DNA of 34,520 bases. Origin: Firmicutes bacterium UBA3936. Lineage in GTDB: Bacteria > Bacillota > Dethiobacteria > Dethiobacterales > Dethiobacteraceae. This document shows, piece after piece, positions 8,464 through 17,472 of the stretch (positions are counted from its first letter, which is position 1; the number at the start of each line of letters is the position of its first letter). The stretch covers positions 1 to 34,520 of the forward strand of contig DGEC01000100.1 in NCBI GenBank assembly GCA_002385745.1. Direction: 5' to 3'. The position numbers were made by a program, and so were the translations under genes. The notes beneath the pieces were generated by a model, which was not told where the DNA came from, searched no databases, and saw only the letters and a list, made by a program, of their open reading frames with translations.

Positions 8464-10224
8464 TTAGCCGACAATACCGAATCTCGGCACGGTCATATTA
8501 TATTTTTGCAAAACCAAAAGCAGGTTTTTATTGCCGGGAGCTATCTTTATTTTAATCCCCCTGGCCTTGCCGGACAGTTCGTTTGCCTTTTTGACAAATG
8601 CCACTATAGTCGCTTCAGAGGAAAAATATGCTTCCCCAATATTGATGGTCACATAATTGTAAAGGCGGGGGATCCGTTCCGAAAGAATCTTAAAGGTTTC
8701 TTTCAGGGATATGTCATTAATCAACCCCTTCAGATTTATTACATAATGGCCCCTCTCCAGGGAAACTTCTATTTGCATCAGTTTTTCACTGCAGAGATAT
8801 CTCAGCCTGCGCAGGGTAAATCTCTCAATGCTTTTCGAAAGCTTCACACCCGGGACAGTCTGTTTGTTCCGGCCTGACAGGTCGCGAAGAAAGGAATAAA
8901 ACCAACTGTTTTCCCTTTCCCAGCTGCGCACCAGCCAAAAGCCCAATGCCCGGTAAGCCACTGAAGGAAGTCCTGAAACAAAAAGGTTCTTAAAGATATT
9001 GCGGAAAGAATAGAATTTTTTAAAAGCCCTGATGGCAGCCTCCTGCAGCTCCAGGGGCGACATTTGCCCCGGCTGAAAGACAACATGATGTCCATCATAG
9101 AGGCTCCAGTCCCGGGTCAGAAGCCTGCCGGCACTCTCAAACTCCCGGTAAGTTTTTGTCCCGGGCAGGGGCGTGAGCAGGGCAAACTGCACTGTATCTA
9201 TATTGTTCCGCAGGGCAAAATTCACGGTTTCATCTATGGTCAGCAGGTTGTCCTCGTCCGCTCCGAAAATAAACATGCCGTGCACCATGATGCCAAAACT
9301 GTGAAAACGCTTAACACAATAGGCTATGTCATCCACATCCTGTTTTTTATTGTAGCCTTTGAGCGTCTCGGGATTTACTGATTCCATGCCCACAAAAACC
9401 ATACGGCAGTTGCTGTCATACATAAGCTGCAGCAGTTCATCGTCCCGGGCGGCATCTGCCCTGACCTGGGTACACCACCAGGAAGGCCTGATATCCAGTT
9501 TTATCATTTCCCGCAGAAACTCTTTGGTACGGCGGGCATCGGCGGCAAAGTTATCATCGGCAAAAAAGACTTTCTTACCCCTGTACTGCTTTATTTCTTC
9601 CAGGAGTGTCGCTGTTTCACGATAGCGGTACCTGCGGCCGAACATTTTGGTAACACAGCAAAAAGTACAGTCGTAAGGACAACCGCGCGAAGTCATCACC
9701 GGATAAGTGGAAATTTTTATTCCGGACAACAGGCTTAAATCGGGAACCGAAACATCTTTGAAATCCACCCGGTCGCAAGCAGGGTTGTGTATAACCCTTC
9801 CTCCCCGGCGGTAAGATATCCCGGGGATATTTACAGGCGGTTCACCCCGCTCTATACAGTTTATTAATGGCATAAAAGTGGTGTCGGCCTCGCCTCGGCA
9901 GACGTAATCGCAGTGATTTAAGGCTTCTTCGGGCAGAAAGCTGACATGGGCACCGCCCATTATCACCGTTTTCCCCTGTTCACGGGCGATATCAGCCAGG
10001 TGATAGGCTTCAACAGCCGTGGATGTTATGGTGGATATACACACCAGGTCGGCGCCGGCAATCTCGGACAAATGTATATCCCGGCTTGAACCCATAATCA
10101 AACGTACCTGATGGCCGGATTCCTGCAGCAGCGTCCCCAGGATAAGCAGTCCCAGGCGGGGCATGTTTACTGTACTGAAAACATGTTTTCCCGGTGATTT
10201 CGGTTCAATCAGCGTTACTTTCAT
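8464..10224 (-). CDS. B12-binding-type radical SAM protein with STAS-like C-terminal region
   Basis: A 586-residue protein. The N-terminal ~135 residues look like a cobalamin-binding Rossmann domain (MPRLGLLILGTLLQESGH, then MGGAHVSFLPEEAL), without a DxHxxG motif. The radical SAM domain has CPYDCTFC (C182, C186, C189). It is followed by FFADDNF, GMESVNPETL and GMFIFGAD, as in the BchE/Mmc-type group. The last ~100 residues are separate: VTINIGEAYFSSEATIVAF and then IKIKIAPGNKNLLLVL resemble the strand-helix pattern of a STAS domain. The substrate is unknown. I chose ATG at 10224 (GAGG six bases upstream) over the TTG at 10230, which touches the binding site. It converges with the deacetylase; no partner gene is adjacent. 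Confidence 0.85.
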   Translation of the reverse strand: MKVTLIEPKSPGKHVFSTVNMPRLGLLILGTLLQESGHQVRLIMGSSRDIHLSEIAGADLVCISTITSTAVEAYHLADIAREQGKTVIMGGAHVSFLPEEALNHCDYVCRGEADTTFMPLINCIERGEPPVNIPGISYRRGGRVIHNPACDRVDFKDVSVPDLSLLSGIKISTYPVMTSRGCPYDCTFCCVTKMFGRRYRYRETATLLEEIKQYRGKKVFFADDNFAADARRTKEFLREMIKLDIRPSWWCTQVRADAARDDELLQLMYDSNCRMVFVGMESVNPETLKGYNKKQDVDDIAYCVKRFHSFGIMVHGMFIFGADEDNLLTIDETVNFALRNNIDTVQFALLTPLPGTKTYREFESAGRLLTRDWSLYDGHHVVFQPGQMSPLELQEAAIRAFKKFYSFRNIFKNLFVSGLPSVAYRALGFWLVRSWERENSWFYSFLRDLSGRNKQTVPGVKLSKSIERFTLRRLRYLCSEKLMQIEVSLERGHYVINLKGLINDISLKETFKILSERIPRLYNYVTINIGEAYFSSEATIVAFVKKANELSGKARGIKIKIAPGNKNLLLVLQKYNMTVPRFGIVG

Positions 10225-10378
10225 CTTCAACCTCGATTTTTATTTTCTACTACCTCAAATGGTACCCATTTACAGTCCAGCTTATACTCCGGGACGGGGC
10301 ATACATACCCAGAACCCCTGCAGCAGCTGTTTCGGCCGCTTTCTCAGGACGGTTTCCTTGCAGTGTGCCGGGTGCACC

Positions 10379-10418
10379 AAAATAAAAGGCCCGCCCGGAG
10401 GGGCAGGCCTTTTATTTT
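10379..10418 (-). terminator. Rho-independent terminator after the PASTA-domain gene
   Basis: A long inverted repeat with arms AAAATAAAAGGC-C-GCCC and GGGC-GGCCTTTTATTTT and a CTCC loop (minus strand) overlaps the stop codon of the PASTA gene. The arm ends form the A and T tracts, so it could work in both directions. Confidence 0.85.
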
Positions 10419-11985
10419 ATTCAGCCAGTGTTATAACCAGCAGGTGGTCGGCTGCATTAACCTGGGTGCCGGCAGGGATGGACTGGCTGACAACCGTTCC
10501 GCTTTCATAGAAGGACGGAACCGTGCGGATGTTAATTTTTAAACCCAAATCTTTTAGTTTCTGAATTTCCTCAGTTACTTCATCAGAATAATAGTCTTTG
10601 CCCACATAATCACCTATGGTAACCCTGCTGCCTCTGCTGACGGTAACGGTAAATGTTGAACCGACAGGTACAACTTTATTGGCATGTGTATTAAATACAA
10701 CGGTTCCCTTGGGTATAAAATCATCATTTACATATTTATATTCACAGGTAAGATCCGCTTTCTGGTTGTTCATAGTTGCAACCAACTGTATCACATCGTT
10801 TTCACTCTTGCCGCTCAAGTCCGGTATATAAGGCCGGCCCAGCGAATAGTAGGCAATCATGGAATTATGGTCCTCTTCAAGCAGGGTTCCTGCCGGGACG
10901 GACTGGGATATCAGCCCGCCGATTTCCACGTCGTTATGATACTGCCTGATTATCATCAGCATAATTCCGGCATCCTGAGCCCTTTGCTGGGCTTCCTCCT
11001 CGGACAGTCCGGCGAGAGACGGTGCATAAACAGCCTTTCCTTTTGAAACTGTAATAGTAAGTTCTTCATTGTTATCAATCATGGTTTTGGGCGGAATGCT
11101 TTGCGAGATAATATAGCCCTTTGGCACTGTATCGGAATACTCTTTGCGCACTTGCAATTCAATATCCTGGGTTTCCGCCCAGTGTGTCGCGTCCATTTCC
11201 GGCTTTTCCCTGAAATTAGGCACTTCTATGTCCTTTTCAATCTCCTGCTGGCCTCTGGACATCACAATAATCATTCTGTCTTTTCGCTTGTAATTCTCCT
11301 CGGTCACGGCATTGCTGCGAAACTCTTTTCTTATAAAGCGGTTTGACGGAACCTCGTCGCTGTATTCCCAGTTGATGGTGACGTTCTCAGCTTTGTTTTC
11401 CTCAATCCATTCCTGGATTTCCGAAAGTTCCATTTGTGAAAAATCGGGAAGCGCTATGTGTTCATCCGGGTTAAGTCCGCGGGAAACCGTCATCATTACA
11501 GAGTCTCCCTTGAAAAGCTTTTCTCCCGGAGCCGGCTCCTGGTGGATAACTATCCCCCGTCCGAATTCCGTGTTAAATTCTTCTTTTAATTCAAGGAAAA
11601 TATTGTTCTGCAGCGCCCAGACTTCCGCTTTGTCGGCGTAGTCGCCGACCAAATTCGGCAGCTTGACAACCTGGGAAGAATAATATAGTAAGCCGCCAAG
11701 CAGGAGCACTACGATTACTGCAAGCACGGAGAAGATTATCCTTCTCGCCCTGCGTTTTCCACTGCCCGGATCTTTCTCAAAAAGTTCATATCGTACATTG
11801 TCAAATTCCGGCACTGTCTGCCTGTACGCAGTTTCGGCCGCAGGCTTTGGCGCAGTTTCAAAGCCTTGAGCTGCAGCGGCAGCCGCAGTTTCCTTTTTCT
11901 CTGCCTCCGTACTTCTTTTCTCCGGCGGCATTTTCCCCGTTCCATCATATTTTCCCGGAGTGAAGCTGCTTAGAAAATCACTCAT
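10417..11985 (-). CDS. Membrane-anchored protein with six PASTA domains
   Basis: A 522-residue protein with a cytoplasmic N-terminus of about 80 residues (Ala/Lys-rich, no kinase motifs) and one membrane segment (about 83-102, followed by LLYYSS). Six PASTA repeats of about 65-70 residues make up the rest, each ending in a VSRG/VSKG-like strand (for example KGYIISQSIPPKT and GLISQSVPAGT). PASTA domains usually bind peptidoglycan or muropeptides and are normally attached to Ser/Thr kinases or penicillin-binding proteins; here neither is present. The ATG at 11985 overlaps the stop of the upstream ABC ATPase (ATGAGTGA), with GGGGAGGG upstream, so the two are translationally coupled. The protein may couple a MacB-like transporter to the cell wall; this is inference. 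Confidence 0.88.
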   Translation of the reverse strand: MSDFLSSFTPGKYDGTGKMPPEKRSTEAEKKETAAAAAAQGFETAPKPAAETAYRQTVPEFDNVRYELFEKDPGSGKRRARRIIFSVLAVIVVLLLGGLLYYSSQVVKLPNLVGDYADKAEVWALQNNIFLELKEEFNTEFGRGIVIHQEPAPGEKLFKGDSVMMTVSRGLNPDEHIALPDFSQMELSEIQEWIEENKAENVTINWEYSDEVPSNRFIRKEFRSNAVTEENYKRKDRMIIVMSRGQQEIEKDIEVPNFREKPEMDATHWAETQDIELQVRKEYSDTVPKGYIISQSIPPKTMIDNNEELTITVSKGKAVYAPSLAGLSEEEAQQRAQDAGIMLMIIRQYHNDVEIGGLISQSVPAGTLLEEDHNSMIAYYSLGRPYIPDLSGKSENDVIQLVATMNNQKADLTCEYKYVNDDFIPKGTVVFNTHANKVVPVGSTFTVTVSRGSRVTIGDYVGKDYYSDEVTEEIQKLKDLGLKINIRTVPSFYESGTVVSQSIPAGTQVNAADHLLVITLAE

Positions 11986-12652
11986 CGGTGACAAACCCTC
12001 CCCGTCTGAGAGTCAGTATCACATCGGCTTCATTGGCAACAGTTGCCGAATGGGTAACCACAATTACACATTTATTGTGCTGGTGAGCCAGCATTTTAAA
12101 AATCTGGATAATTTCCTCTTCCGTGCTTTCATCCACATTGCCGGTTGGCTCATCTGCCAGGATAACATCAACATTTGTTGCCAGGGCCCTGGCTATGGCA
12201 ACGCGCTGCTGCTCCCCGCCTGACAGTTTTGTTACCAGCCGGTCTGCCTTGGTTTTTGTTATCCCCAGGTAATCCAGGAGATTATAAGCCACAGCGCGGC
12301 AATCGGCAGGCATTTTTTGCTGCGTGATTGACATGGCCACCAGGACATTTTCCACAGCAGTCATATAATCGATAAGATTATAGCTTTGGAAGACCATGCC
12401 GATGAGATTTCTCCGGATGGAGTTTAAATCATAATTGCTATAGGGTGTGCCTTCAAATTCAATAATGCCCTCCTGAATTGACTCCATGGCGCCCAGAAGC
12501 GACAGGAAAGTTGTTTTGCCGGATCCGGAAGGCCCCAGAATGGCGTAAAATTTTCCTTTCTCAAATTCCGCATTAATATCTCTTAACACATAGCGGCGAT
12601 AATCGCCGTCCTGGTAGTGATAGCTTAAATTCCGTACTGCCAGTATAGGCAT
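11978..12652 (-). CDS. ABC transporter ATPase, LolD/MacB type
   Basis: A 224-residue ATPase with Walker A GPSGSGKTT (40-48), Q-loop FQSYNLI (88-94), signature LSGGEQQR (143-150), and Walker B VILADEPTG (163-171). It belongs to the LolD/FtsE/MacB group, which powers mechanotransmission-type (type VII) ABC systems rather than classical import. It sits between its likely permease (stop 13 bases upstream) and the PASTA gene, which overlaps its end. The ATG at 12652 follows AAAGGAGGTATTGCT. Confidence 0.95.
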   Translation of the reverse strand: MPILAVRNLSYHYQDGDYRRYVLRDINAEFEKGKFYAILGPSGSGKTTFLSLLGAMESIQEGIIEFEGTPYSNYDLNSIRRNLIGMVFQSYNLIDYMTAVENVLVAMSITQQKMPADCRAVAYNLLDYLGITKTKADRLVTKLSGGEQQRVAIARALATNVDVILADEPTGNVDESTEEEIIQIFKMLAHQHNKCVIVVTHSATVANEADVILTLRRGGFVTDE

Positions 12653-12665
12653 AGCAATACCTCCT

Positions 12666-14147
12666 TTACATCATAATCTTCTTCGGATCAAAGCTGAGAA
12701 TATAAGTTGAGGCAATTAACTGGGCGAGAATTATTGTAATGACAATTGCTATATAAAAAGCCACAGTTGATCTTATATCCAGTCCTATGTCAAAACTTTG
12801 CAGAACGCTGCTGTAATCAATTTTGGCCAGATAATCTTCTACTACGGGTATCATCGGGTTGAATTCTTCCTCAATGGTCAGCTGGTCGGGGAGCATGGCA
12901 TCCGAGATCATGGAAGCAATAAAAACCCCTGTGCCGACGGCCAGTGTCGCCCCTATAATGCCTATGATTAGGGATTCCAAAACCAGCTGCAGGACAATTT
13001 TTGATTTCCGCTCGCCCAAAGCAAGATAGATGCCTATTTCTTTTTTACGGTCACGGATAAAGGCAAATAGGACAAGGGCAAGGACAACAATCGATGAGCC
13101 GAGTGTAATATAAAAAGCATAATTCAGTATATTTTTCATTGATTCCAGAGGTTGGGCAACCTTTTGGAAGTTGTCTTCCTGTGAAGTAAACAGGTACCAT
13201 TCGTTATTTAGGACATCCTGCGATCTTTTAATAAAGGACTCAAAATCTTCAGACGAATTCAGGATGTAAGTAATGCTTGTCGTTCCACCCATGAGCGGGT
13301 TATATTCTTCAGGGAAAAAGTCAGCCATCCCCAACTCCTGGTAATATTCCCTGTTTATTTCCATCCACATTTCATTGTACTGCCTGATAAAATTATTTGG
13401 AGTTATTAATGTGTTAACGCGTTCCCATTCCGTATCAATGCCGAAGAAACTGGTTTGTTCGCTTTCTCCTACCGGTAGGTTTTTATAAGCAATAATGCCG
13501 ATCAGGTCAAAATCAAAGACCAGAGTATCAAGGATTCTTTCTTCTCCTGCCTGTGTATAGGTGACAAGGGTATTCTCAATTGTTACCGTGTCGCCAATCA
13601 CATAATTATTCTGCTCCGCCAGCTGTTCGCTCATTATGAGAACAGGTCTGCCCTCTGCAAGTTCCTGTTCGGTGAAGGTACGCCCTGAAACGATTTCCGC
13701 TTCACCGGATTCCAAAAGGGCAAACATCGGTATTGCCGCGCCGGAAAAGGTAAAAGCCGGCATCCCGAAACCGGGATAAGAACTTCCTTCGCGCTCCGCC
13801 CTTTCGAGTGAAGTTGTCTGCATTCCTGTTGTAACGGCATAATCATAGGATTTAATGTAAGAACCGCATGCTGCAGCTATATTATCAAGATCATCAAAGG
13901 TCAGCCATTTAATCTCGCCGAAGTCCTCTCCCTTCATCATCATTTCGTTCAGTTTTTCAAAATTAAAGGACAGTGAAACGATAGGCGGCAGTTCCTTTAA
14001 AACAGCATCTTTTGTACCGTCCACCGATTGTACGATGAGAAGCGAAGAAAGCATGATGTTGCCCAGAATAAGCACAATTAACAGTAAAATCAGAGTTTTG
14101 GGAATTTTCCTTGTAATACTTATCAAGGCACGCCGAAAATAGTTCAC
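12666..14147 (-). CDS. MacB/FtsX-like ABC transporter permease
   Basis: A 493-residue permease with the four-helix layout of MacB-type systems. There is one membrane segment near residues 15-40, a large extracellular domain of about 290 residues, and three C-terminal helices. The first of these leads into the conserved RDRKKEIGIYLALGERKSKI coupling segment. Such permeases move lipoproteins, peptides or envelope signals rather than small nutrients. Two GTG codons are possible starts; the second (14147) is nine bases after AAAGGAGG, while the first (14153) is only three, so I chose 14147. It is the first gene of the permease-ATPase-PASTA operon and follows a repeat-type operator candidate. Confidence 0.9.
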   Translation of the reverse strand: MNYFRRALISITRKIPKTLILLLIVLILGNIMLSSLLIVQSVDGTKDAVLKELPPIVSLSFNFEKLNEMMMKGEDFGEIKWLTFDDLDNIAAACGSYIKSYDYAVTTGMQTTSLERAEREGSSYPGFGMPAFTFSGAAIPMFALLESGEAEIVSGRTFTEQELAEGRPVLIMSEQLAEQNNYVIGDTVTIENTLVTYTQAGEERILDTLVFDFDLIGIIAYKNLPVGESEQTSFFGIDTEWERVNTLITPNNFIRQYNEMWMEINREYYQELGMADFFPEEYNPLMGGTTSITYILNSSEDFESFIKRSQDVLNNEWYLFTSQEDNFQKVAQPLESMKNILNYAFYITLGSSIVVLALVLFAFIRDRKKEIGIYLALGERKSKIVLQLVLESLIIGIIGATLAVGTGVFIASMISDAMLPDQLTIEEEFNPMIPVVEDYLAKIDYSSVLQSFDIGLDIRSTVAFYIAIVITIILAQLIASTYILSFDPKKIMM

Positions 14148-14219
14148 GAACACAATCCTCCTTTAACGTAGTCGCAAGCACTGATCCAAATTATTCAATA
14201 TAAGGCCCAAAATACCTTT

Positions 14220-14255
14220 CATTAATATGTTATATTTCATTAACATGTTATATTT
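14220..14255. repeat. Tandem 18-bp repeat with palindromic core (candidate operator)
   Basis: Two adjacent 18-base units (14220-14237 and 14238-14255) differ at one base. Each contains TAAYATGTTA; in the second copy TAACATGTTA is a perfect palindrome. The pair lies about 70 bases before the permease start, where a repressor or activator site for the ABC-PASTA operon would be expected. I could not place a convincing -35/-10 pair around it. Confidence 0.6.
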
Positions 14256-14301
14256 TTTTAACAAAGGAAATGGCTGCCCGCCGGAAATGCCGGAATCCTT
14301 T

Positions 14302-15678
14302 CTAGACTTTGGTTTTGCTGCGGTCCCAAAGCTGTGCGGCCTTATTCCGGAAGAATTTTACGGTTTTTTCCAAAGCTGCATCTCCCTGCTGCAGGTAATG
14401 CTTCGTTTTTTCTCCGGCAAGCCTGGCGGTATCATATATTTTCCCCCGGACAGTGTCCAGAAAAATATCCGCTTTTTCAGTGTAAGGCAGCGTCTTCTCC
14501 AGGTAAGGGAGCAGCTTTTCCCTTGCTTTGCCGGCAGGTGTATTAATGAAGAAAAAGACAACACCGGCCGCCCCCGCAGCAATCATTGTCCAAAAGGCAT
14601 TGCGCACCGCCGTAAGGTTTATGCCGTACTTCCCTTTGCCGCTTTCCTCTGCAGCGGTTTTTTGGCCGGGCACCTGTGTTCCCTGCATGTCGGGCCCATA
14701 AAAATAATATGCAACAACATCGGCAAACATGGCAGCTCCAGCCTTGGCTGCATCTTTACTGTTCATATGCGTGCCAACCTCAATTAACAGATTTGTCGGC
14801 GCCAGATCCTGATTGTAATTGCCGTGTGCCAGAAATATTCCTTTAACCAGGCCCGGGTAAAGCTTGTCGGATGTGTTCTTCAGGTCCAGGGCATATTGCC
14901 TTACTGTCTGCATATTGGGGTTTTGCCTGCCGACCACCAGTTGTACCTGGGTAATCCATTTGCCGTCTATTTGCACCGCATAATAACCGGCGGGACCCGC
15001 GTCCCGGTGGACGTCAAAAACCGCATCGGGTCCTTTACCCAATAAATTCTGCGCTGTAGCCCGCGAGCGGCGGTAAGCGCCGCGGTCATGGGGAAGATGA
15101 AGCGTCTCTGCGTGCAAAACGGTAATATCCTTTTTGCGGAGAGCTGCGGCAAAGGAATCCCCCACTTCATGGATTCCGCCTTCTCCTTCTATACTGTCCG
15201 TGCCGTTAGTGGGCACATACGACTCGGCATTATGAGTATGATAGACACCGATTATCCCCTTTGGCTTCCCCTCCGGCGCCGGATCCGGCTTGCTCCTTTC
15301 ATTTTCTTCTTCCTTATTGGCAAATAAATACCTGCCCCAGGCAGCCAGGATTCCTCCCCGCTCATCCCCTGCAAAACTGTGTCCCAGCCGGCGGACAAAG
15401 CGGCAGCGCGCTTTATAGCCTTCAACTTTATAAACACGGTAAAGTTCGTTATTCCCGGTGATATATTCGTCACCCACATGGATTTTACGCCCGGTCAGCA
15501 GTATTTCCCGGCCGTCTTCAGTTTCCATGGTATAATAAAGACCTTTTTGGATTTCTTCCCGGGAGATTTCATCCATATCCCGGTTCTCAAAAAATTCCCA
15601 AAGCGGTACGGCATCTGTTCCCAGCAACAGGCAGGACAAAAAAAGAAAAAGTATAATTACAGAGGTTTTCCCTTTCAT
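14302..15678 (-). CDS. spoIIP: SpoIIP-family amidase/endopeptidase with C-terminal membrane segment
   Basis: A 458-residue protein with an N-terminal signal or anchor (residues 6-22). The SpoIIP catalytic domain covers about 140-330: VYHTHNAESYVPTNG (H147, H149), DVHRDAG (224-230) and LLIEVGTHMNS (E300). SpoIIP cleaves peptidoglycan together with SpoIID during engulfment. Unlike the usual ~400-residue form, it carries an extra membrane segment at about 361-379 and a ~75-residue charged, probably helical tail. The start overlaps the stop of the upstream membrane protein by four bases (ATGA). SpoIID and the usual gpr neighbour are absent, so it could be a second SpoIIP-like paralogue. Confidence 0.88.
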   Translation of the reverse strand: MKGKTSVIILFLFLSCLLLGTDAVPLWEFFENRDMDEISREEIQKGLYYTMETEDGREILLTGRKIHVGDEYITGNNELYRVYKVEGYKARCRFVRRLGHSFAGDERGGILAAWGRYLFANKEEENERSKPDPAPEGKPKGIIGVYHTHNAESYVPTNGTDSIEGEGGIHEVGDSFAAALRKKDITVLHAETLHLPHDRGAYRRSRATAQNLLGKGPDAVFDVHRDAGPAGYYAVQIDGKWITQVQLVVGRQNPNMQTVRQYALDLKNTSDKLYPGLVKGIFLAHGNYNQDLAPTNLLIEVGTHMNSKDAAKAGAAMFADVVAYYFYGPDMQGTQVPGQKTAAEESGKGKYGINLTAVRNAFWTMIAAGAAGVVFFFINTPAGKAREKLLPYLEKTLPYTEKADIFLDTVRGKIYDTARLAGEKTKHYLQQGDAALEKTVKFFRNKAAQLWDRSKTKV

Positions 15679-16304
15679 GTCCGCGCCCCCCTCTGCAAAC
15701 GCTCCCGCAGTTCACCCACAAGCTCGGCCAGCAATACGGCTCCCGTGCCGGCAATTACCGCCGCGCCGTAAACTCCCGTTGAACCAATCACCACCGGTAC
15801 ATGCAGGCGGTAAAGCCAGAGATTTTCCGCCCAGGCAAAAATATCGGTCAAAATAACGCCAAGCACGCCTCCGATAAAGGCACTGCGGCGCGAACGGCCC
15901 AGCAGGTAGGCAATGGCGGCGGCAGCAATGGCAGGGAAAAAGAGCGGATCGGCAAGGTAAAAAACCGAAGTAGGTTCAACCGGCAGAAGTTTTTCCGAGA
16001 GATAAACCACCCCTGCCACTGCCGCAGCAGTAATTAATGCCCTGCGCTTTTCCGCCGCCCGGTCTGCCGTTGCTATCAGGTAGACGGAAACAGCGGCAGG
16101 AATCAGCGCTCCGCCTATATTAACGGAAAGCCCGGCATAAACGGGTATATTCGGCAAAAAACCGGCGGCCAGCATTAAAAGCAGAATAATTAAAGCCTGC
16201 AGCTTGCTTAACCGCATTCTGTCCAGCACCCTGTGCAAAAAGCCAAGATAGACAAGAACAGTGACGGCAATTAAAACCAGGCTGCCCAGATTTGTGGTAA
16301 ACAC
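15675..16304 (-). CDS. DUF1614-like polytopic membrane protein
   Basis: A 209-residue protein with about seven hydrophobic segments. NIPVYAGLSVNIGGALIPAAVS and the AFIGGVLGVILTDIFAWAEN segment resemble the DUF1614 membrane protein family, whose function is unknown. It starts at GTG 16304, seven bases after AAGG, and its stop overlaps the spoIIP start by four bases, so the two are co-expressed. A sporulation-linked role is inferred from that coupling only. Confidence 0.75.
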   Translation of the reverse strand: MFTTNLGSLVLIAVTVLVYLGFLHRVLDRMRLSKLQALIILLLMLAAGFLPNIPVYAGLSVNIGGALIPAAVSVYLIATADRAAEKRRALITAAAVAGVVYLSEKLLPVEPTSVFYLADPLFFPAIAAAAIAYLLGRSRRSAFIGGVLGVILTDIFAWAENLWLYRLHVPVVIGSTGVYGAAVIAGTGAVLLAELVGELRERLQRGART

Positions 16305-16432
16305 TTTTTAACCTTCTTTCCTTGTAGCTGCACATCTAGCATTCCCGCAAAAAGGCAAAAATAAAAGGCGGGAATTATCTCCAGCAAGCCGCAATGGCGG
16401 CAAAAGTTGGCAGGCGGACAGGATAACCGGGC

Positions 16433-16475
16433 AAAAAAAAAGCAGATGCCCGTTTGAGAAAGCATCCGCTTTTTA
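16433..16475 (-). terminator. Rho-independent terminator of the sufC-sufB-like operon
   Basis: Minus strand: AAAAAGCGGATGC, a loop, GCATCTGCTTTTTTTTT. The stem has nine G/C-rich pairs with one G-U plus A-T flanks, and a long T-run follows. It lies about 80 bases after the SufB-like stop. The rest of 16305-16554 holds a weak 7-bp inverted repeat (GCGGGAA, about 16352-16384) and no visible gene. Confidence 0.88.
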
Positions 16476-16554
16476 CTGCCGGCAGGCATTCAACCGCTGC
16501 AATTTCTACCGGATTGAACAATAACATTTTGTGTTCCTTTTTTTTAATAATTAA

Positions 16555-17472
16555 TTATTTCAGGAAACCCTGTAGAATTGTCTCTTCCGCCTCTTCCTCC
16601 GTTAATCCCAAAGTCATCAGTTTTAACAGTTGTTCGGAATTTATCTTGCCGATGGCCGCTTCGTGGATAAGCTCGGCATCTGAATGATAGGCGGCAATTT
16701 CAGGGATGGAAGAAACTTTGGCCTGCTGCATGATGATGGAGTCACACTGTATATGACCGCGGCACTTGGCATAGCCGTGCAGATTGAGATGGAAAATTTG
16801 CCGCGATTCATCCTGGGCCACAGAACGGGAAATAATCTGGGCGGTGGAATCTTCCCCTAAAAGCTTTACGGTAATATTTGATTCGGCTTCCTGCCGGGAA
16901 GTAGTCAGCAGCCTTTCCGTGACAACGAGCCGCGCATTTTTATGCAGCCGTACTTCCGTATCCCGCTTTGTCTTGTCAACTCCCCTGATCTGAATCATTT
17001 CCAGTTCCGCAACCCCGTTTTCCTCCACTTCAATAATGGTTTTGGGATTCAGAACCCGCTCTCCGCTCCCTTTGCCTTCTCCGTAATGCTTTTCAACATA
17101 CTTCATTTTGGCGCCCTTGCGGACAAAAAACTCATGTATTCCGTCATGCTGGGCTTTCCGGCTGCCGGGATTATGGATGCCGCAGCCGGCGACAATCAAA
17201 ACATCCGCTTCTTCTCCGACTTCAAAGGTATTGTACACCAAATCAGAGAGCCCCTGCGACAATATCACCGGAATATGCACGCTTTCCCCCTTCGTGCCCG
17301 GTCTGATCAGGACGTCTATCCCCGGCTTGTCCTCCTTGGTTACAATGTCAATATTTGCTGTTGTATTGCGGGCTACACCCTGCCCGTCTTTGCGGATATT
17401 GAATGCTCCCTGGGGGATACTGTGCAAATCGGCAATCTCCAACAGCAGCTTTCTATCTGTCGCATTCAGCAC
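16555..17472 (-). CDS. smsB: SufB/SufD-family Fe-S scaffold, short SmsB type
   Basis: A 305-residue SufBD-fold protein, much shorter than classical SufB (about 465). The beta-helix region (about 45-260) and the C-terminal HSDAELIHEAAIGKI segment, the usual SufB/D C-terminal signature, are present. Cysteines in VAGCGIHNPG and KCRGHIQCD are candidate ligands. With only a SufC partner and no sufS, sufU or second sufB/D nearby, it fits the minimal SmsCB system described in many anaerobes. It starts at GTG 17472, nine bases after AAGGAGG, inside the end of sufC (20-base overlap). Confidence 0.87.
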   Translation of the reverse strand: MLNATDRKLLLEIADLHSIPQGAFNIRKDGQGVARNTTANIDIVTKEDKPGIDVLIRPGTKGESVHIPVILSQGLSDLVYNTFEVGEEADVLIVAGCGIHNPGSRKAQHDGIHEFFVRKGAKMKYVEKHYGEGKGSGERVLNPKTIIEVEENGVAELEMIQIRGVDKTKRDTEVRLHKNARLVVTERLLTTSRQEAESNITVKLLGEDSTAQIISRSVAQDESRQIFHLNLHGYAKCRGHIQCDSIIMQQAKVSSIPEIAAYHSDAELIHEAAIGKINSEQLLKLMTLGLTEEEAEETILQGFLK

